Positions 53,349 to 62,833 of a DNA stretch of 64,000 bases are shown piece by piece. The DNA is taken from contig CAZEZP010000078.1 of the NCBI GenBank assembly GCA_964516435.1, positions 1 through 64,000 on the forward strand, read 5' to 3'. The position numbers were made by a program, and so were the translations under genes. The notes below the pieces were generated by a model. It saw nothing but the letters and a program-made list of their open reading frames with translations. It ran no database searches and was not told where the DNA came from. This DNA is from HGW-17 sp964516435 (GTDB taxonomy: Bacteria; Myxococcota_A; Polyangia; HGW-17). The first letter of the stretch is position 1; the number at the start of each line of letters is the position of its first letter.

Positions 53349-54110
53349 ATGCTGGTGCGGGCTCTGGAATCTCTGGGTTCGAAAACGCTCGAGGCGCTCG
53401 AAACCGCCTTTCTGGCGCTGCGCCTGGCTTCCTGTCCATTCCGGCGCTTCCATTCCCCGGAAAACGGCTCGCCGCAGGTTCCGGGCGCCCTCTGGAAAGG
53501 CGGCGTGATCTTCATCGTGCTGACCACCGGGTTCCTGAGCGCGGTCACCGTGTTTCAAATCGGCCTTCAACTGGACCGGTTCCTGGGCCATCCGGGATTG
53601 GCGGGGCAGGGGTTCATGGCTGGAATCTTTCTGGCGGTCCCCGCGCTGTCCTCCCTGATGCTGGCCCTGCGCGCAGCGCCCGGGCTCGCGGCGGACGCGG
53701 TCTTCCTCGCCGCCGCCGATGCAGGGGAAAAGCCGGATCCGGCGGCCGGACTCGCGCCACGCTGCCGCGCATTCCTCCTCATGACGCCCGTTCTCGGCCT
53801 GTTCGCCCTGGCGGCCGCCCTGGCGGGAGGGCTAGCCAGCGCGCGGATGTTCGACCCCAACCTGCGAATCTTCCTGGACCCCGGCGCCGTCACCCCGGCC
53901 TGGCTGTTTCTGGCTCTCGCACGCTTCCTGGCGCATGGAATGGCGTTTCCGCCGGCCGCTGCCGCCTGCGGTCTCGTCGCCGCCCGGACACGGGATCCGC
54001 GCTCAGGCGCGCTGACGGCCGCCGCGCGTGCCTTCCCCGCCGCCGCCATGGCCATCCTGCTCGCCGATGGCCTGCTGATGGCCGTGGTGCTTCCCTTCCT
54101 GCTGCCGTGA
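53349..54110 (+). CDS. second divergent MlaE-like membrane protein
   Basis: A 253-aa membrane protein with five to six helices; after a cytosolic N-terminal helix it follows the MlaE plan (KGGVIFIVLTTGFLSAVTVFQ..., then PALSSLMLALRAAPGLAADAVFLAAADAGEK). It is further from the family than its neighbour and lacks the conserved GRVGA and YYG segments. Tandem position suggests a heterodimeric permease with the previous gene. AAAGGATGG precedes the ATG. It ends this plus-strand run; 56 bp separate it from the convergent protease gene and no terminator hairpin is visible. Confidence 0.6.
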   Translation: MLVRALESLGSKTLEALETAFLALRLASCPFRRFHSPENGSPQVPGALWKGGVIFIVLTTGFLSAVTVFQIGLQLDRFLGHPGLAGQGFMAGIFLAVPALSSLMLALRAAPGLAADAVFLAAADAGEKPDPAAGLAPRCRAFLLMTPVLGLFALAAALAGGLASARMFDPNLRIFLDPGAVTPAWLFLALARFLAHGMAFPPAAAACGLVAARTRDPRSGALTAAARAFPAAAMAILLADGLLMAVVLPFLLP

Positions 54111-54166
54111 CCGTGCGAACGGCTTTGTCCGGACCATGAATCGCGCCAGGAAAGCCGGCCACGCCA

Positions 54167-57133
54167 TCACTCGCGCACGACGGACAGGAGGAGATGGCCG
54201 GTGAGATCCTTGTCGTGGCGCGCCATCAACAGGATCTGGTTGAGTCCCGGACGCACGGGGACATCCACATCGAAGGACAGTTCGGGCCCCTTTCCGGGGG
54301 CATAAAACACTTTCTGGCGGGGATTGTCGGACTTGAAATTGGACGTGATCACATAGAAATCCCGGATGGATTCCGGATGCACCACCTTGCCCGCGATGCG
54401 CACCGTCTCCTTGCGGGTGAGGCTCTCGGGCCGCACGGTCAGCACGATGCGCGGCGGCACCACGTGCGGCACCCATTCCACCTGGGCCACGGGCCGCCTA
54501 GCCGGCGCGTCGGTGCGGATATCGCAGGCGGCGAATCCATAGACCCGGTCCGCCAACTGGACGCGGCAGGCCTTGCCATAGAGCCCTGTGGCATCCAGCC
54601 ATCCCGACACGCGCGCCAGGCGCAGGCCCGTCAGGCGGGCATCCTGGAAGACCTCGGCGCCTTCCGGCAACTGCGTCACGAACGGATTGAACGTCCCGTC
54701 CACGGCCGGTCCGAACGGCAACTCGAAGCGCCGGGCCACGGTTTCGGAGAAATCGGGATCCAGCACGGCCAGTTCCACGCTCAGCGGCTTCTTGCCGGAC
54801 TGGATCCTGTATTTCATCGTGGCCCATGTCTCCCTGCCCGGCTCCAGTTTTTCGTGCTGCGCCCGGCCTTCCAGCAGGAACAGCCGCTTGTCACCCTGGT
54901 TGCGCAAAAAGGACATGGGCTTTTCCGAAATGCCATCGCCGATGTTCTTCACCCGCATGTGCAAAAGGAAGGTCTCGTTCTCCTGGGCGATGCCGTCGCC
55001 GCCGTTCTCCTCGCCCCAGGCGAACGAGAAGGCGAACTGCGGCCGCCCCACGTCCTCCATCTGCAGGTTGCCCTTGAATTCCGCGAACCGGCCACGGCCC
55101 TGCTCGAAAATCTCCAGTTGATACGGTTCCACGCCCGGAGCCGTGGTGTGCGGCACCTTGATCCGGGTGCGCCACGAAAACGTCTTGCCGGGCGCCAGCG
55201 CGCCGAACAGGTATTCATGGCCGTCCAGGAAATCGGCGGGCGAACGCAGCACGCCGTAGACGCGGGAGAGAGGCTCCGTACCGCGGTTCTCCAACTGGAA
55301 TTCCAGGTAGAATTCCTGTCCGGGACGCACGCTTTCGATGGGTTTCTTGCACTCGGGGTCCGCTGCGTCGCACAGCAGGCGGCGCAGTTCCACCTGAGGC
55401 TTCGATGCGCCCAGCGCGCCCTTGCGCCAATCCACGCCGCGCCGCTGCAGGTCCGCCACGAACTTCGCATCCTCCTCCTCCAGTTGCCGGTTCACCAGCG
55501 CCTGCAGACCCGCCAGGGTCTCGGACGCCTTCGGCCGGCCAGCCTCCACCAGGATGCGCCGTGCGAACTCCACCAGATCGTCGTCGGCGCCGTCGTCCTC
55601 CACGCGGTTCTTGCGCTCCCGCTGGGCGCGTTCGGTGATGTAATGCCGGATTTCGTAGCGCGGGCTCTCGTCCGGGCGCTGGCGCTCGCTCTTGATGGCC
55701 CGCGTGCGCTTGCGCGGCTCCCGGGGCTCGTCTGGCCAGAACAGGGACAGCACGTCGTCGATGACGCCGATGGACACGAACCGCACGTGTGGCACCACAC
55801 CCACCTGCTGGATGCTCACGTCGCCCGGCGTGAGGTATTCGCGGATGGTCAACTTGAGAACCGGCTGCTTGGGCCCCTGGCTGAAAATCTGCTGCACCGT
55901 CCCCTTGCCATACGTGGTCTCTCCCACGACGAGCGCGCGGTCCTGCCCCTTGAGCGCCCCGGCCACGATTTCCGACGCCGAGGCCGACTGGGACGACACC
56001 AGCACCACCATGGGAGTGGAATCGTCGAGCGTGCCCTTCTTCTCCGCGTGATACACCTGCTTCTGCGTGCCCGGAGCGCCCACGGTGGAGACGATGACGC
56101 CCGCGTTCAGGAAGGCGTTGGCCACCGTGATGGCCTGCGGCAGCAGTCCGCCCGGATTGTTGGCCAGATCCAGGATGATTCCCGCGGGCGTCTTCTCCCG
56201 GGTGGCCTCCGCGAACTTCTTCGACAGATCATCGGTCGTGTAGTTGATGAAATGGTTGATGCGCAGATACAGCACGTCTCCCGGCAGCCACTTCGATACC
56301 ACGCTCTCCAGTTTGATCTGGCGCCGGCGCAGTACGAACTTCTTCGGCTCCTTCCATCCCTCGCGCCGGATGTAGACCGCCACATCCGTGTCCTCCGGCC
56401 CCCGGATGCGGTCGACGGCATCCGAAAGCGGCATGTTGACCGTGCTCTCGTCGTCGATCTGCACGATCTTGTCGCCTTCCTTCACGCCGGCCTCGAAGGC
56501 AGGCGTGCCCGGCGTTGGATAGATGACCGTGATATCCCAGTCGCGCACCGAGAGCACCATGCCCACGCCTCCGTATTCCCCCTTGGTCTGCATCTCCAGT
56601 TCATCGGTGTACCTGGGCTTGATGAGCACCGAATAGGGGTCCAGCGCCTCGAGCATTCCGTTGATGCAACTGTAGACGGCATCCTCGACTTCCTCCGGGT
56701 CGTCGGCATCCCTGCGCAACTCGCCGGTGACGAACGCCAGCACCTCCCCGATCATTTCCTCCAGTTTGCCCAGATCGGAAAGCCGGGAGGTATCGAACGT
56801 CTGCTTCCTGTTGTCTACCTGCACCAGCGCATGCTTTTCATCCGGCAGAGAAAAGGCGACCGATGCAATGTCTGATTGCAATTCCTCCAAGCAGGCTGAA
56901 AACATTTCCGCTGGCTTCAATTTAGTTGGATCATAATAATATGATCGCAAATACGCCAATGTCAGGGCGAGTTCCGGAAACGCGCTGTCCACGGTCTTGT
57001 CTACCACTGGAGATGGCGGCAGTTCCTCCGTTTTCCGGTTTTCTTCCTGCCGGTTCCGGTGCTGGCATCCTGCAATCAAAATGCATGTCAAAAGAAAAGG
57101 AACCGCAATACGACTTTTCATGAGAAAACTCAT
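54167..57133 (-). CDS. S41 C-terminal processing protease lipoprotein with long C-terminal extension
   Basis: Periplasmic serine protease of the CtpA/Prc family. The 988-aa protein has a lipobox (IAGC, Cys23), an N-terminal cap region, a PDZ domain around 185-270 (GGVGMVLSVRDWDITVIYPTPGTPAFEAG...GDKIVQID), and the S41 core near 285-480 with DLANNPGGLL, the nucleophile in SSQSASASEIVAGAL and the general-base Lys in TYGKGTVQQIF. The second half (500-988) has a charged linker, two Ig-like or CARDB-like beta domains (FYLEFQLENRGTEPL; ENETFLLHMRVKNIGDG) and a further beta domain, which is unusual. The ATG overlaps the preceding stop (ATGA); a second ATG four codons on lacks an RBS. Confidence 0.92.
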   Translation of the reverse strand: MSFLMKSRIAVPFLLTCILIAGCQHRNRQEENRKTEELPPSPVVDKTVDSAFPELALTLAYLRSYYYDPTKLKPAEMFSACLEELQSDIASVAFSLPDEKHALVQVDNRKQTFDTSRLSDLGKLEEMIGEVLAFVTGELRRDADDPEEVEDAVYSCINGMLEALDPYSVLIKPRYTDELEMQTKGEYGGVGMVLSVRDWDITVIYPTPGTPAFEAGVKEGDKIVQIDDESTVNMPLSDAVDRIRGPEDTDVAVYIRREGWKEPKKFVLRRRQIKLESVVSKWLPGDVLYLRINHFINYTTDDLSKKFAEATREKTPAGIILDLANNPGGLLPQAITVANAFLNAGVIVSTVGAPGTQKQVYHAEKKGTLDDSTPMVVLVSSQSASASEIVAGALKGQDRALVVGETTYGKGTVQQIFSQGPKQPVLKLTIREYLTPGDVSIQQVGVVPHVRFVSIGVIDDVLSLFWPDEPREPRKRTRAIKSERQRPDESPRYEIRHYITERAQRERKNRVEDDGADDDLVEFARRILVEAGRPKASETLAGLQALVNRQLEEEDAKFVADLQRRGVDWRKGALGASKPQVELRRLLCDAADPECKKPIESVRPGQEFYLEFQLENRGTEPLSRVYGVLRSPADFLDGHEYLFGALAPGKTFSWRTRIKVPHTTAPGVEPYQLEIFEQGRGRFAEFKGNLQMEDVGRPQFAFSFAWGEENGGDGIAQENETFLLHMRVKNIGDGISEKPMSFLRNQGDKRLFLLEGRAQHEKLEPGRETWATMKYRIQSGKKPLSVELAVLDPDFSETVARRFELPFGPAVDGTFNPFVTQLPEGAEVFQDARLTGLRLARVSGWLDATGLYGKACRVQLADRVYGFAACDIRTDAPARRPVAQVEWVPHVVPPRIVLTVRPESLTRKETVRIAGKVVHPESIRDFYVITSNFKSDNPRQKVFYAPGKGPELSFDVDVPVRPGLNQILLMARHDKDLTGHLLLSVVRE

Positions 57134-58353
57134 TTTTTCGCTTTCAATGCCATGGGCTCCGGCGTTGCGATCAGGATTTCATCGTATCCATCCCCATCCA
57201 CATCGGCCACGACCGGAGCGTCCGGGGATGACCACGAAGCCAGATACGCCGGCGGCGCATCGGCCGCATCGGGAATCCACAGCAACTGGTTGTTGGTCTT
57301 GAGCAACTTGCCGGGCTTCTTCGGCCCGAAGAGATGGCAGGGCAGGATGTCGAACACCGAGAATCCCCCCTGGATTTCGGCGACCTGGCGGCGCTGCGCC
57401 TCCTGGCCGCGCACGGAAACCACGGACAGATACGCCCTGGCGACGCGACCGTAGTCCTTGTTCCAGCCATCTCCCACCCACAGGTCCCAGCCGTCGGGTT
57501 TCGCTGACACCCACAATCCGCGCACGCCGCGCACCGTTGGCAATCGCCGCCATTGGCCGTCCTCGAACAGGAACAGTCCACCATCGGAGCCCGGCTCGTC
57601 GCCATACACCCGCGCCACGGCCAGCGTGTATCTGCCTTCCCGGGCGCCGAGAACACCCAGGCGGGAAATCATGGCGGCCGAAGTCACGGTTTTGACCTGG
57701 CTCTCCCCGGGCGCGAGGAGTCCCACCTGCACGGTGTACTTGTCGGAAAACCAGGCCAGCACCAGGGCGCCATCCGGCGCCAGGACGGCATCCTGCGGAT
57801 CGGCGCGGTCCGACACCGTCTGGTGGATCACCTGGTGCACGGCCGGTTTCGCGGAAGCGTCCGAAAGCGTGAACACCACGGTGTTCTGGGCCAGGCGGCT
57901 GGCAGGATCCCGCCCCCAGCCGACCAGCACGCGGTCGGGACGGCCGCCGGAGCCGGGAACCTTCAGGGCCAGGCGGGCGCTGCCGGTTCCCTGCACCGCC
58001 TCGGCCACCACCGTGCCGTCCGGGCGCAGAAACCGGATGCCGCTGGAAAGCACGTAGGCATACAGGGACTGGCGGCCGTCGAAGCGGCCGTGCAGGATGA
58101 AAGCCGTATTCGGAACCGCCGGCAGTTTCACGGCCTGCAGGATGGCTTCATCCATCAGGAACGCTCCCCCGGCGACGCGGGGATTGACCGTATTGGGCTT
58201 CAATTCCGGATTCGCCGGCGGCGAAGGCGATGGAGAAGGCGCGGGGTCCAGGCTCTGGGCGGGCTCTGGCGGCGATGCAGGCTCCGCTGGCCTCGATTTT
58301 CCCCTGCAGCCCGCAGCCAGTAAAAAGAGTATTGCAATGGCAATGCGTTTCAT
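57130..58353 (-). CDS. lipoprotein with beta-propeller-like body and FG-GAP-like end
   Basis: A 407-aa predicted lipoprotein: MKRIAIAILFLL then AAGC (Cys16), a Pro/Ser/Glu-rich linker of about 45 residues, then repeated beta blades (YAYVLSSGIRFLRPDG, DRVLVGWGRDP, GALVLAWFSDKYTVQVGLL, GLFLFEDGQWRRLP) and a final FG-GAP-type element VVADVDGDGYDEILIAT. No enzyme motif. The start at 58353 gives a proper signal peptide. It sits between the molybdenum hydroxylase (28 bp) and the S41 protease (ATGA overlap), so it may be a substrate or cofactor protein of the protease. Confidence 0.8.
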   Translation of the reverse strand: MKRIAIAILFLLAAGCRGKSRPAEPASPPEPAQSLDPAPSPSPSPPANPELKPNTVNPRVAGGAFLMDEAILQAVKLPAVPNTAFILHGRFDGRQSLYAYVLSSGIRFLRPDGTVVAEAVQGTGSARLALKVPGSGGRPDRVLVGWGRDPASRLAQNTVVFTLSDASAKPAVHQVIHQTVSDRADPQDAVLAPDGALVLAWFSDKYTVQVGLLAPGESQVKTVTSAAMISRLGVLGAREGRYTLAVARVYGDEPGSDGGLFLFEDGQWRRLPTVRGVRGLWVSAKPDGWDLWVGDGWNKDYGRVARAYLSVVSVRGQEAQRRQVAEIQGGFSVFDILPCHLFGPKKPGKLLKTNNQLLWIPDAADAPPAYLASWSSPDAPVVADVDGDGYDEILIATPEPMALKAKK

Positions 58354-58381
58354 GTCTGGCAAAACCTGCAAGAATATGATT

Positions 58382-60691
58382 TTATTTTGCCTGTTCACGC
58401 AATGCCTTCAGCACGCGTTCGGGTGTGAAGGGACCCTGCCGCAGCCGCACCCCGCAGGCATGGAAAATCGCGTTGGAAATGGCCGGCAGCGCGCCGTTGA
58501 TGGAAATTTCGGACACGCTCTTGGCGCCGTAAGGCCCCGTGGTCTCGTAGGTGGGCACGAGGATGGTGACCATTTCCGGCATGTCGGCCGTAGTGAAAAT
58601 TTTGTAATGGCCGAAGCCGGGGTTGAGCATGCGGCCCTTCTCGTTGAACAGGTATTCCTCCGTGAGCGCATAGGAGATGCCGTTCATCGTGGCGCCCTCG
58701 ACCTGGCCCTCGGCCAGCCGCGGATGGATGGCCGTGCCGCAGTCCACCGCGCTCACGTACTTGAGCAGTTTCACGAAGCCGGTCTCGGTGTCCACCTCGA
58801 CCTCGGCGAAGTGGGCCGCAAAAGGCGGCGGGCTCTTCTCGGTGACGTGCGAGGCGCTGGCGATGATCTGCTTCTGGTTGTGGGAATACAGGCTGTAGAG
58901 CGCCACGTCGGAGATGGTGATGGCCTTGGGGCCGCCCAGGATGCGGCCATCCTCGATGGAAAGCCCTTCCATCGGGCAGTGCATCATCTCGGCCGCCGTC
59001 TCCAGGATCTGCTGGCGCACCAGCAGGGCGGCCTTGCGCACGGCGCCGCCCGAGAGATAGGTGGTGGAGGAGGCATACGCGCCCACATCGAACGGCGTGA
59101 CGTCCGTATCCGATGACAGCGGCAGGATCATGGACGTGTCCACGCCGAGCACCTCCGCGGCGATCTGGGAGAGCACCGTGTCGGAGCCCGTGCCCAGGTC
59201 GGTGGCGCCCATGAGCAGGTTGAAGGAACCGTCCTCGTTGAGTTTGATCGTGGCGGCCCCCATATCGATGTGCGGAATGGAACTTCCCTGCATGAGGATG
59301 GCCATGCCCACGCCGCGCTTCCTCGGGCCCTCGGAGGAGCGCGGGCGCGACCAATCGATGGCCTCGGCACCGCGGGTGATGCATTCGCCCAGGCCGCAGG
59401 AGCCGATGGTCATCTCCACGCCCTCGGTGCCTTCGCCCAGCGCCTTGAAGATGGGGGAACCCATGCCAGAGCGGATGTGGTTCTTCACGCGCAGTTCCAG
59501 CGGATCCATGCCCAGTTTCGCGGCGGCCTCGTCCACCAGGCACTCCAGCGAAAACACGGCCTGCGTGGCCCCGTAGCCGCGGTAGGCGCCACCCACGGGC
59601 AGGTTGGTATAGGCGGCCTCCATCAGGAAGTCGATGTTTTCGCAGGGATACATCGGCAGGACCTTGGAGCCGCAGTTGGAACCCACCGTGAGCGCATGCG
59701 AGCCGTAGGCGCCCGTATTGAGGATCATGTGCATGCGGATGGCCTGGATCTTTCCCTCGCGGGTGAAGCCCAGCGTGGTGGTGCATACCGAGGGGTGCCG
59801 CGTGCGCGAGGACACGAACTCGTCCTTGCGGGTGTATTCCAGCAGCACGGGCATGCCGGTGCGCAGGCAGAGCATGGTGCACACGTCCTCGAGCAGGATT
59901 TCCTGCTTGGCGCCGAAGCCTCCGCCGATGCGGGGCTTGACCACGCGGATGCTGCGCACGGGAATCTGGCAGCACTGGGCCACGATGCGCCGCACGTGCC
60001 AGGGAACCTGCGTGGAGGAGGTGATGCGCACGCGCCCGTACGGGTCGGGCTCGCACAGGGTGATGTGAGGCTCGATCGGGCAGTGCTGGGCGTACTGGGT
60101 CACGAACGTGCCGGAAACCACCACGTCGCACTTGGCCAGCGCATCGTCCACGTTGCCAACGCTCGTGCTCACGCGGGCGGCGAGATTGCGCTCCTTCTCG
60201 TACGGCACCGGAATCACCACGTGCGCGTCGGGCTCGTCATGGATGACGGGCGCTCCCGGCTGCAGCGCGCGCACGGGGTCGAAGACCGGCTCGAGAATCT
60301 CGTATTCCACCTTGATCAGGGAAAGCGCCCTCTCGGCGATTTCCGGCGTCTCGGCGGCCACGGCGGCCACGCGGTCCCCCACGTAGCGCACCTTGGAATC
60401 GAACATGACGGTGTCGTAGGGGCTGGGTTCGGGGTAGCCCTGCCCGGCCGTGGTGTGCATCACGCGCGGCACGTTGCCGTAGTAGAGCACGGCATGCACG
60501 CCGTCGAGCGCCTCGGCTTCGGAAATGTCGATGTGGCGGATGCGGGCATGCGCATGCGGAGAAGTGAGGATGCGGGCGTGCAGGGCGCCATCGGGCACCA
60601 GGTCCGCCACATACAGTTTACCGCCCGTGGCCAGGGCCATGCCGTCGACCTTGCGCACATTGTGTCCGACCTGGGAAAACGTCTCACTCAT
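58382..60691 (-). CDS. xanthine dehydrogenase-family hydroxylase, molybdenum-binding subunit
   Basis: Catalytic subunit of a molybdopterin hydroxylase that hydroxylates an N-heterocycle or aldehyde. The 769-aa protein has the family order: an N-terminal domain with KVDGMALATGGKLYVAD, then the Mo-cofactor domains with IGGGFGAKQE near 240, GGAYRGYGATQ near 345, GATDLGTGSDTVLSQI near 460 and the active-site Glu in GPYGAKSVSEIS near 727. AYRGYG differs from the CO dehydrogenase loop (AYxCSFR), so CO oxidation is excluded; xanthine, nicotinate-like or other purine substrates are possible. Overlaps the Fe-S subunit by 8 bp. Confidence 0.95.
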   Translation of the reverse strand: MSETFSQVGHNVRKVDGMALATGGKLYVADLVPDGALHARILTSPHAHARIRHIDISEAEALDGVHAVLYYGNVPRVMHTTAGQGYPEPSPYDTVMFDSKVRYVGDRVAAVAAETPEIAERALSLIKVEYEILEPVFDPVRALQPGAPVIHDEPDAHVVIPVPYEKERNLAARVSTSVGNVDDALAKCDVVVSGTFVTQYAQHCPIEPHITLCEPDPYGRVRITSSTQVPWHVRRIVAQCCQIPVRSIRVVKPRIGGGFGAKQEILLEDVCTMLCLRTGMPVLLEYTRKDEFVSSRTRHPSVCTTTLGFTREGKIQAIRMHMILNTGAYGSHALTVGSNCGSKVLPMYPCENIDFLMEAAYTNLPVGGAYRGYGATQAVFSLECLVDEAAAKLGMDPLELRVKNHIRSGMGSPIFKALGEGTEGVEMTIGSCGLGECITRGAEAIDWSRPRSSEGPRKRGVGMAILMQGSSIPHIDMGAATIKLNEDGSFNLLMGATDLGTGSDTVLSQIAAEVLGVDTSMILPLSSDTDVTPFDVGAYASSTTYLSGGAVRKAALLVRQQILETAAEMMHCPMEGLSIEDGRILGGPKAITISDVALYSLYSHNQKQIIASASHVTEKSPPPFAAHFAEVEVDTETGFVKLLKYVSAVDCGTAIHPRLAEGQVEGATMNGISYALTEEYLFNEKGRMLNPGFGHYKIFTTADMPEMVTILVPTYETTGPYGAKSVSEISINGALPAISNAIFHACGVRLRQGPFTPERVLKALREQAK

Positions 60692-61169
60692 GTCCTTCCT
60701 CCTTCTCCTGGCGCATCGCGGCGGCGGCCATCTTCACGGCCTCGATCTGCTTGACGTAGCCCGTGCAGCGGCACAGGTTGCCATCGAGCCCCTCGCGGAT
60801 GTCTTCGTCCGTGGGGTCCGGGTTTTCATCGATGAGGCTCTTGGCCGCCAGCAGCATGGACGGGATGCAGAATCCGCACTGCACGGCTCCGGCGTCCACG
60901 AAGGCCGTCTGCAGCGGATGCGGATTCTCCACGTCCCCCAGGCTCTCCACGGTCTCCACGCGGCGGCCGTTCGCGGCGGCGGCCAGAATCAGGCAACTCT
61001 TCACGTAGACGCCGTCGAGCAGCACGCCGCAGGCGCCGCAGTCCCCCTCGCCGCAGCCCTTCTTCACCGATGTGACGCCCAGATCCCGCAAAAGATCCAG
61101 GAGCGTCAGATCCGGGGCCACTTCCAGTTCCACCATCTGTCCGTTGATGTCCATCTGAATGGGAATCAT
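60684..61169 (-). CDS. xanthine dehydrogenase-family [2Fe-2S] subunit
   Basis: Small electron-transfer subunit of the hydroxylase. The 161-aa protein has the plant-type cluster motif CGEGDCGACGVLLDG...C (about Cys39, 44, 47, 59) and the second cluster motif CGFC...CRCTGY (about Cys98, 101, 133, 135). GGAG lies nine bases before the ATG at 61169; a later ATG (61154) is an alternative. It carries electrons from the Mo subunit to the FAD subunit. Confidence 0.96.
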   Translation of the reverse strand: MIPIQMDINGQMVELEVAPDLTLLDLLRDLGVTSVKKGCGEGDCGACGVLLDGVYVKSCLILAAAANGRRVETVESLGDVENPHPLQTAFVDAGAVQCGFCIPSMLLAAKSLIDENPDPTDEDIREGLDGNLCRCTGYVKQIEAVKMAAAAMRQEKEEGHE

Positions 61170-61198
61170 GTGCACGTTCTCCGTTTCGACCGCACGGG

Positions 61199-62023
61199 TC
61201 AGTTGGCCGCGGCCGCGAGGTGCCGCCGGACGAGGGTTTCCACGAGATGCTTCTGGTATTCGCGCGAAATGCGGAAATCGGGACGGAATGCCAGGTTTTC
61301 CACGGCCGCGCGGGCCGCGTGCGCGAACGATTCCGGTGTGGCCGGCATGCCCGAAAGCGCCTGCTCGGCCTCCGGGATGCGGCGCGCCAGCGGCACCACG
61401 CCACCCACGGCCACGCGGGCATCGCGCACGAGGCCACCCTCGATGCGCAGGCGCACCGCCACGTCGCACAGCGTGTAGTCCACCAGGGTGCGGGCGAACT
61501 TCTCGTAGGAAACGCCGCCTGCGGGAAGGGGAATCTCCACGGCCGTGATCATCCTTCCGCCGGAAAGCGCCTTCTTCGGATGCTCGGCCAGGAATTCGGC
61601 CACCGGCACCCGGCGAACGCCCTCGGTGGCCGATTGCACCTCTACCACGGCATCCAGGGCCAGCAGCAGCACGGGCAAATCGTTCCAGTACACGCCGTGC
61701 GCGAGTTCTCCGCCCACGGTGATGACGTTGCGCAGCGGGGTGGAGCCGATGCCGCGGGCGCAGCGCACCAGCGCAGAAGGCAGTCCGGGATGGCGGCGGA
61801 TGCGGGTCATCGTGACCATCGCCCCCAGGCGGATGCGCTGCTCGTCCACATCGATGGACTTGAGTTCTTCCAGGCCGGACAGGTCGATGACCGTCCGGAT
61901 CTTTTCATCGCGCACCATCGAGGCCGCGGTGCCGCCGGCCAGAAGGAAGACGGCCGGTTCCTGCAGCAGGTTCACGGCCTCGGAAATGGAAACGGGACGT
62001 AGGAATCGTTCGACGTTGATCAT
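61199..62023 (-). CDS. xanthine dehydrogenase-family FAD-binding subunit
   Basis: The 274-aa flavoprotein subunit of the hydroxylase. It shows the FAD-binding pattern FLLAGGTAASMVRDEK near 27-42 (usually AGGTDL) and the second segment GSTPLRNVITVGGELAH near 92-108 (usually T.GGNL), followed by the CO-dehydrogenase flavoprotein C-terminal domain. The Asp of AGGTD is Ala here. GGAGG precedes the ATG at 62023. First gene of the operon FAD subunit, Fe-S subunit, Mo subunit, lipoprotein, S41 protease. No maturation factors (XdhC, MobA) are within the window. Confidence 0.94.
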   Translation of the reverse strand: MINVERFLRPVSISEAVNLLQEPAVFLLAGGTAASMVRDEKIRTVIDLSGLEELKSIDVDEQRIRLGAMVTMTRIRRHPGLPSALVRCARGIGSTPLRNVITVGGELAHGVYWNDLPVLLLALDAVVEVQSATEGVRRVPVAEFLAEHPKKALSGGRMITAVEIPLPAGGVSYEKFARTLVDYTLCDVAVRLRIEGGLVRDARVAVGGVVPLARRIPEAEQALSGMPATPESFAHAARAAVENLAFRPDFRISREYQKHLVETLVRRHLAAAAN

Positions 62024-62215
62024 GGGTCCTCCACTTTGGGGGAAACGGCGCCGTCGCCCGACGAAGCCGCCGGCAAACGTATGACGCGCCTGTATATCAT
62101 GAAAGGCTTGGAAGCGTCCAGCTGTCATGCCGGGTCCTTCGCCACCTTTTGCCAGGCACGGCACGATACGGAACCGTGGTTTTTCCAGCGGTCCGTTCTG
62201 ACGTAATCGATGATT

Positions 62216-62833
62216 TTATTTGTAGAAAAAGGCGTTCAAATAGCGCTGTTCGTAGGGGTACAATTTCTTCAGTTTCTTTTCGATTCGCTCCAGCGCCGCG
62301 TTGATTTCCGTCTTGCGGGCTTCCTGATCCGACAGCAATTGCTCCTTGCGTTTCCGAAGCGACTCGAAGGCATCCCAGCGGCGCATCACCTCTTCGCCGG
62401 CCCGCAGCATCTCTTCGATCCCTGACCTGATTTCCGGGGGCATTTCCTTTTCGGCCAATACTTTTCTGAAGGCCATTTCGGCTTCCCGGACCTGTATATC
62501 GTAATCCGGCCCGCGGTTGCCGCGCGGATACACAGCCAGCACGGGTTCCTGGATGTCCCGCACCTTTGCGTATTCGAAGGTGTTGAACAGTTTGAGCAGC
62601 CGGTTGAAGCCGAGCTTCCAGTTCTGCCGGGCCGCCAGCAGCCGCGCGCGGGAATCCAGCATGGAATGGATCCACTCGTGCTCGTCTCGGATCAACTGTT
62701 CCACCATGGGCATCAATGGCTGGATTTCACTCGTCAAATCAGCGGTTTCAGGATGGAATCCCAGGGATGCCTGCATGTACTGCAACGCGTTCCAGTACTG
62801 CTGAATCGAACGTTTTCGCGGGATTTTGGGCAT
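62216..62833 (-). CDS. coiled-coil protein, unknown function
   Basis: A 205-aa, charged, almost wholly helical protein with no signal peptide or membrane segment: RSIQQYWNALQYMQASLG, then long helices such as AEMAFRKVLAEKEMPPEIRSGIEEML and a C-terminal coiled coil RRWDAFESLRKRKEQLLSDQEARKTEINAALERIEKKLKKL. AGAGGAGG precedes the ATG. Not recognised. It lies alone between the hydroxylase operon and an AT-rich gap; no partner can be inferred. Confidence 0.75.
   Translation of the reverse strand: MPKIPRKRSIQQYWNALQYMQASLGFHPETADLTSEIQPLMPMVEQLIRDEHEWIHSMLDSRARLLAARQNWKLGFNRLLKLFNTFEYAKVRDIQEPVLAVYPRGNRGPDYDIQVREAEMAFRKVLAEKEMPPEIRSGIEEMLRAGEEVMRRWDAFESLRKRKEQLLSDQEARKTEINAALERIEKKLKKLYPYEQRYLNAFFYK

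Noticed and set aside
58382..62023. Aerobic CO dehydrogenase
   Set aside because: The AYxCSFR active-site loop is replaced by AYRGYGATQ.
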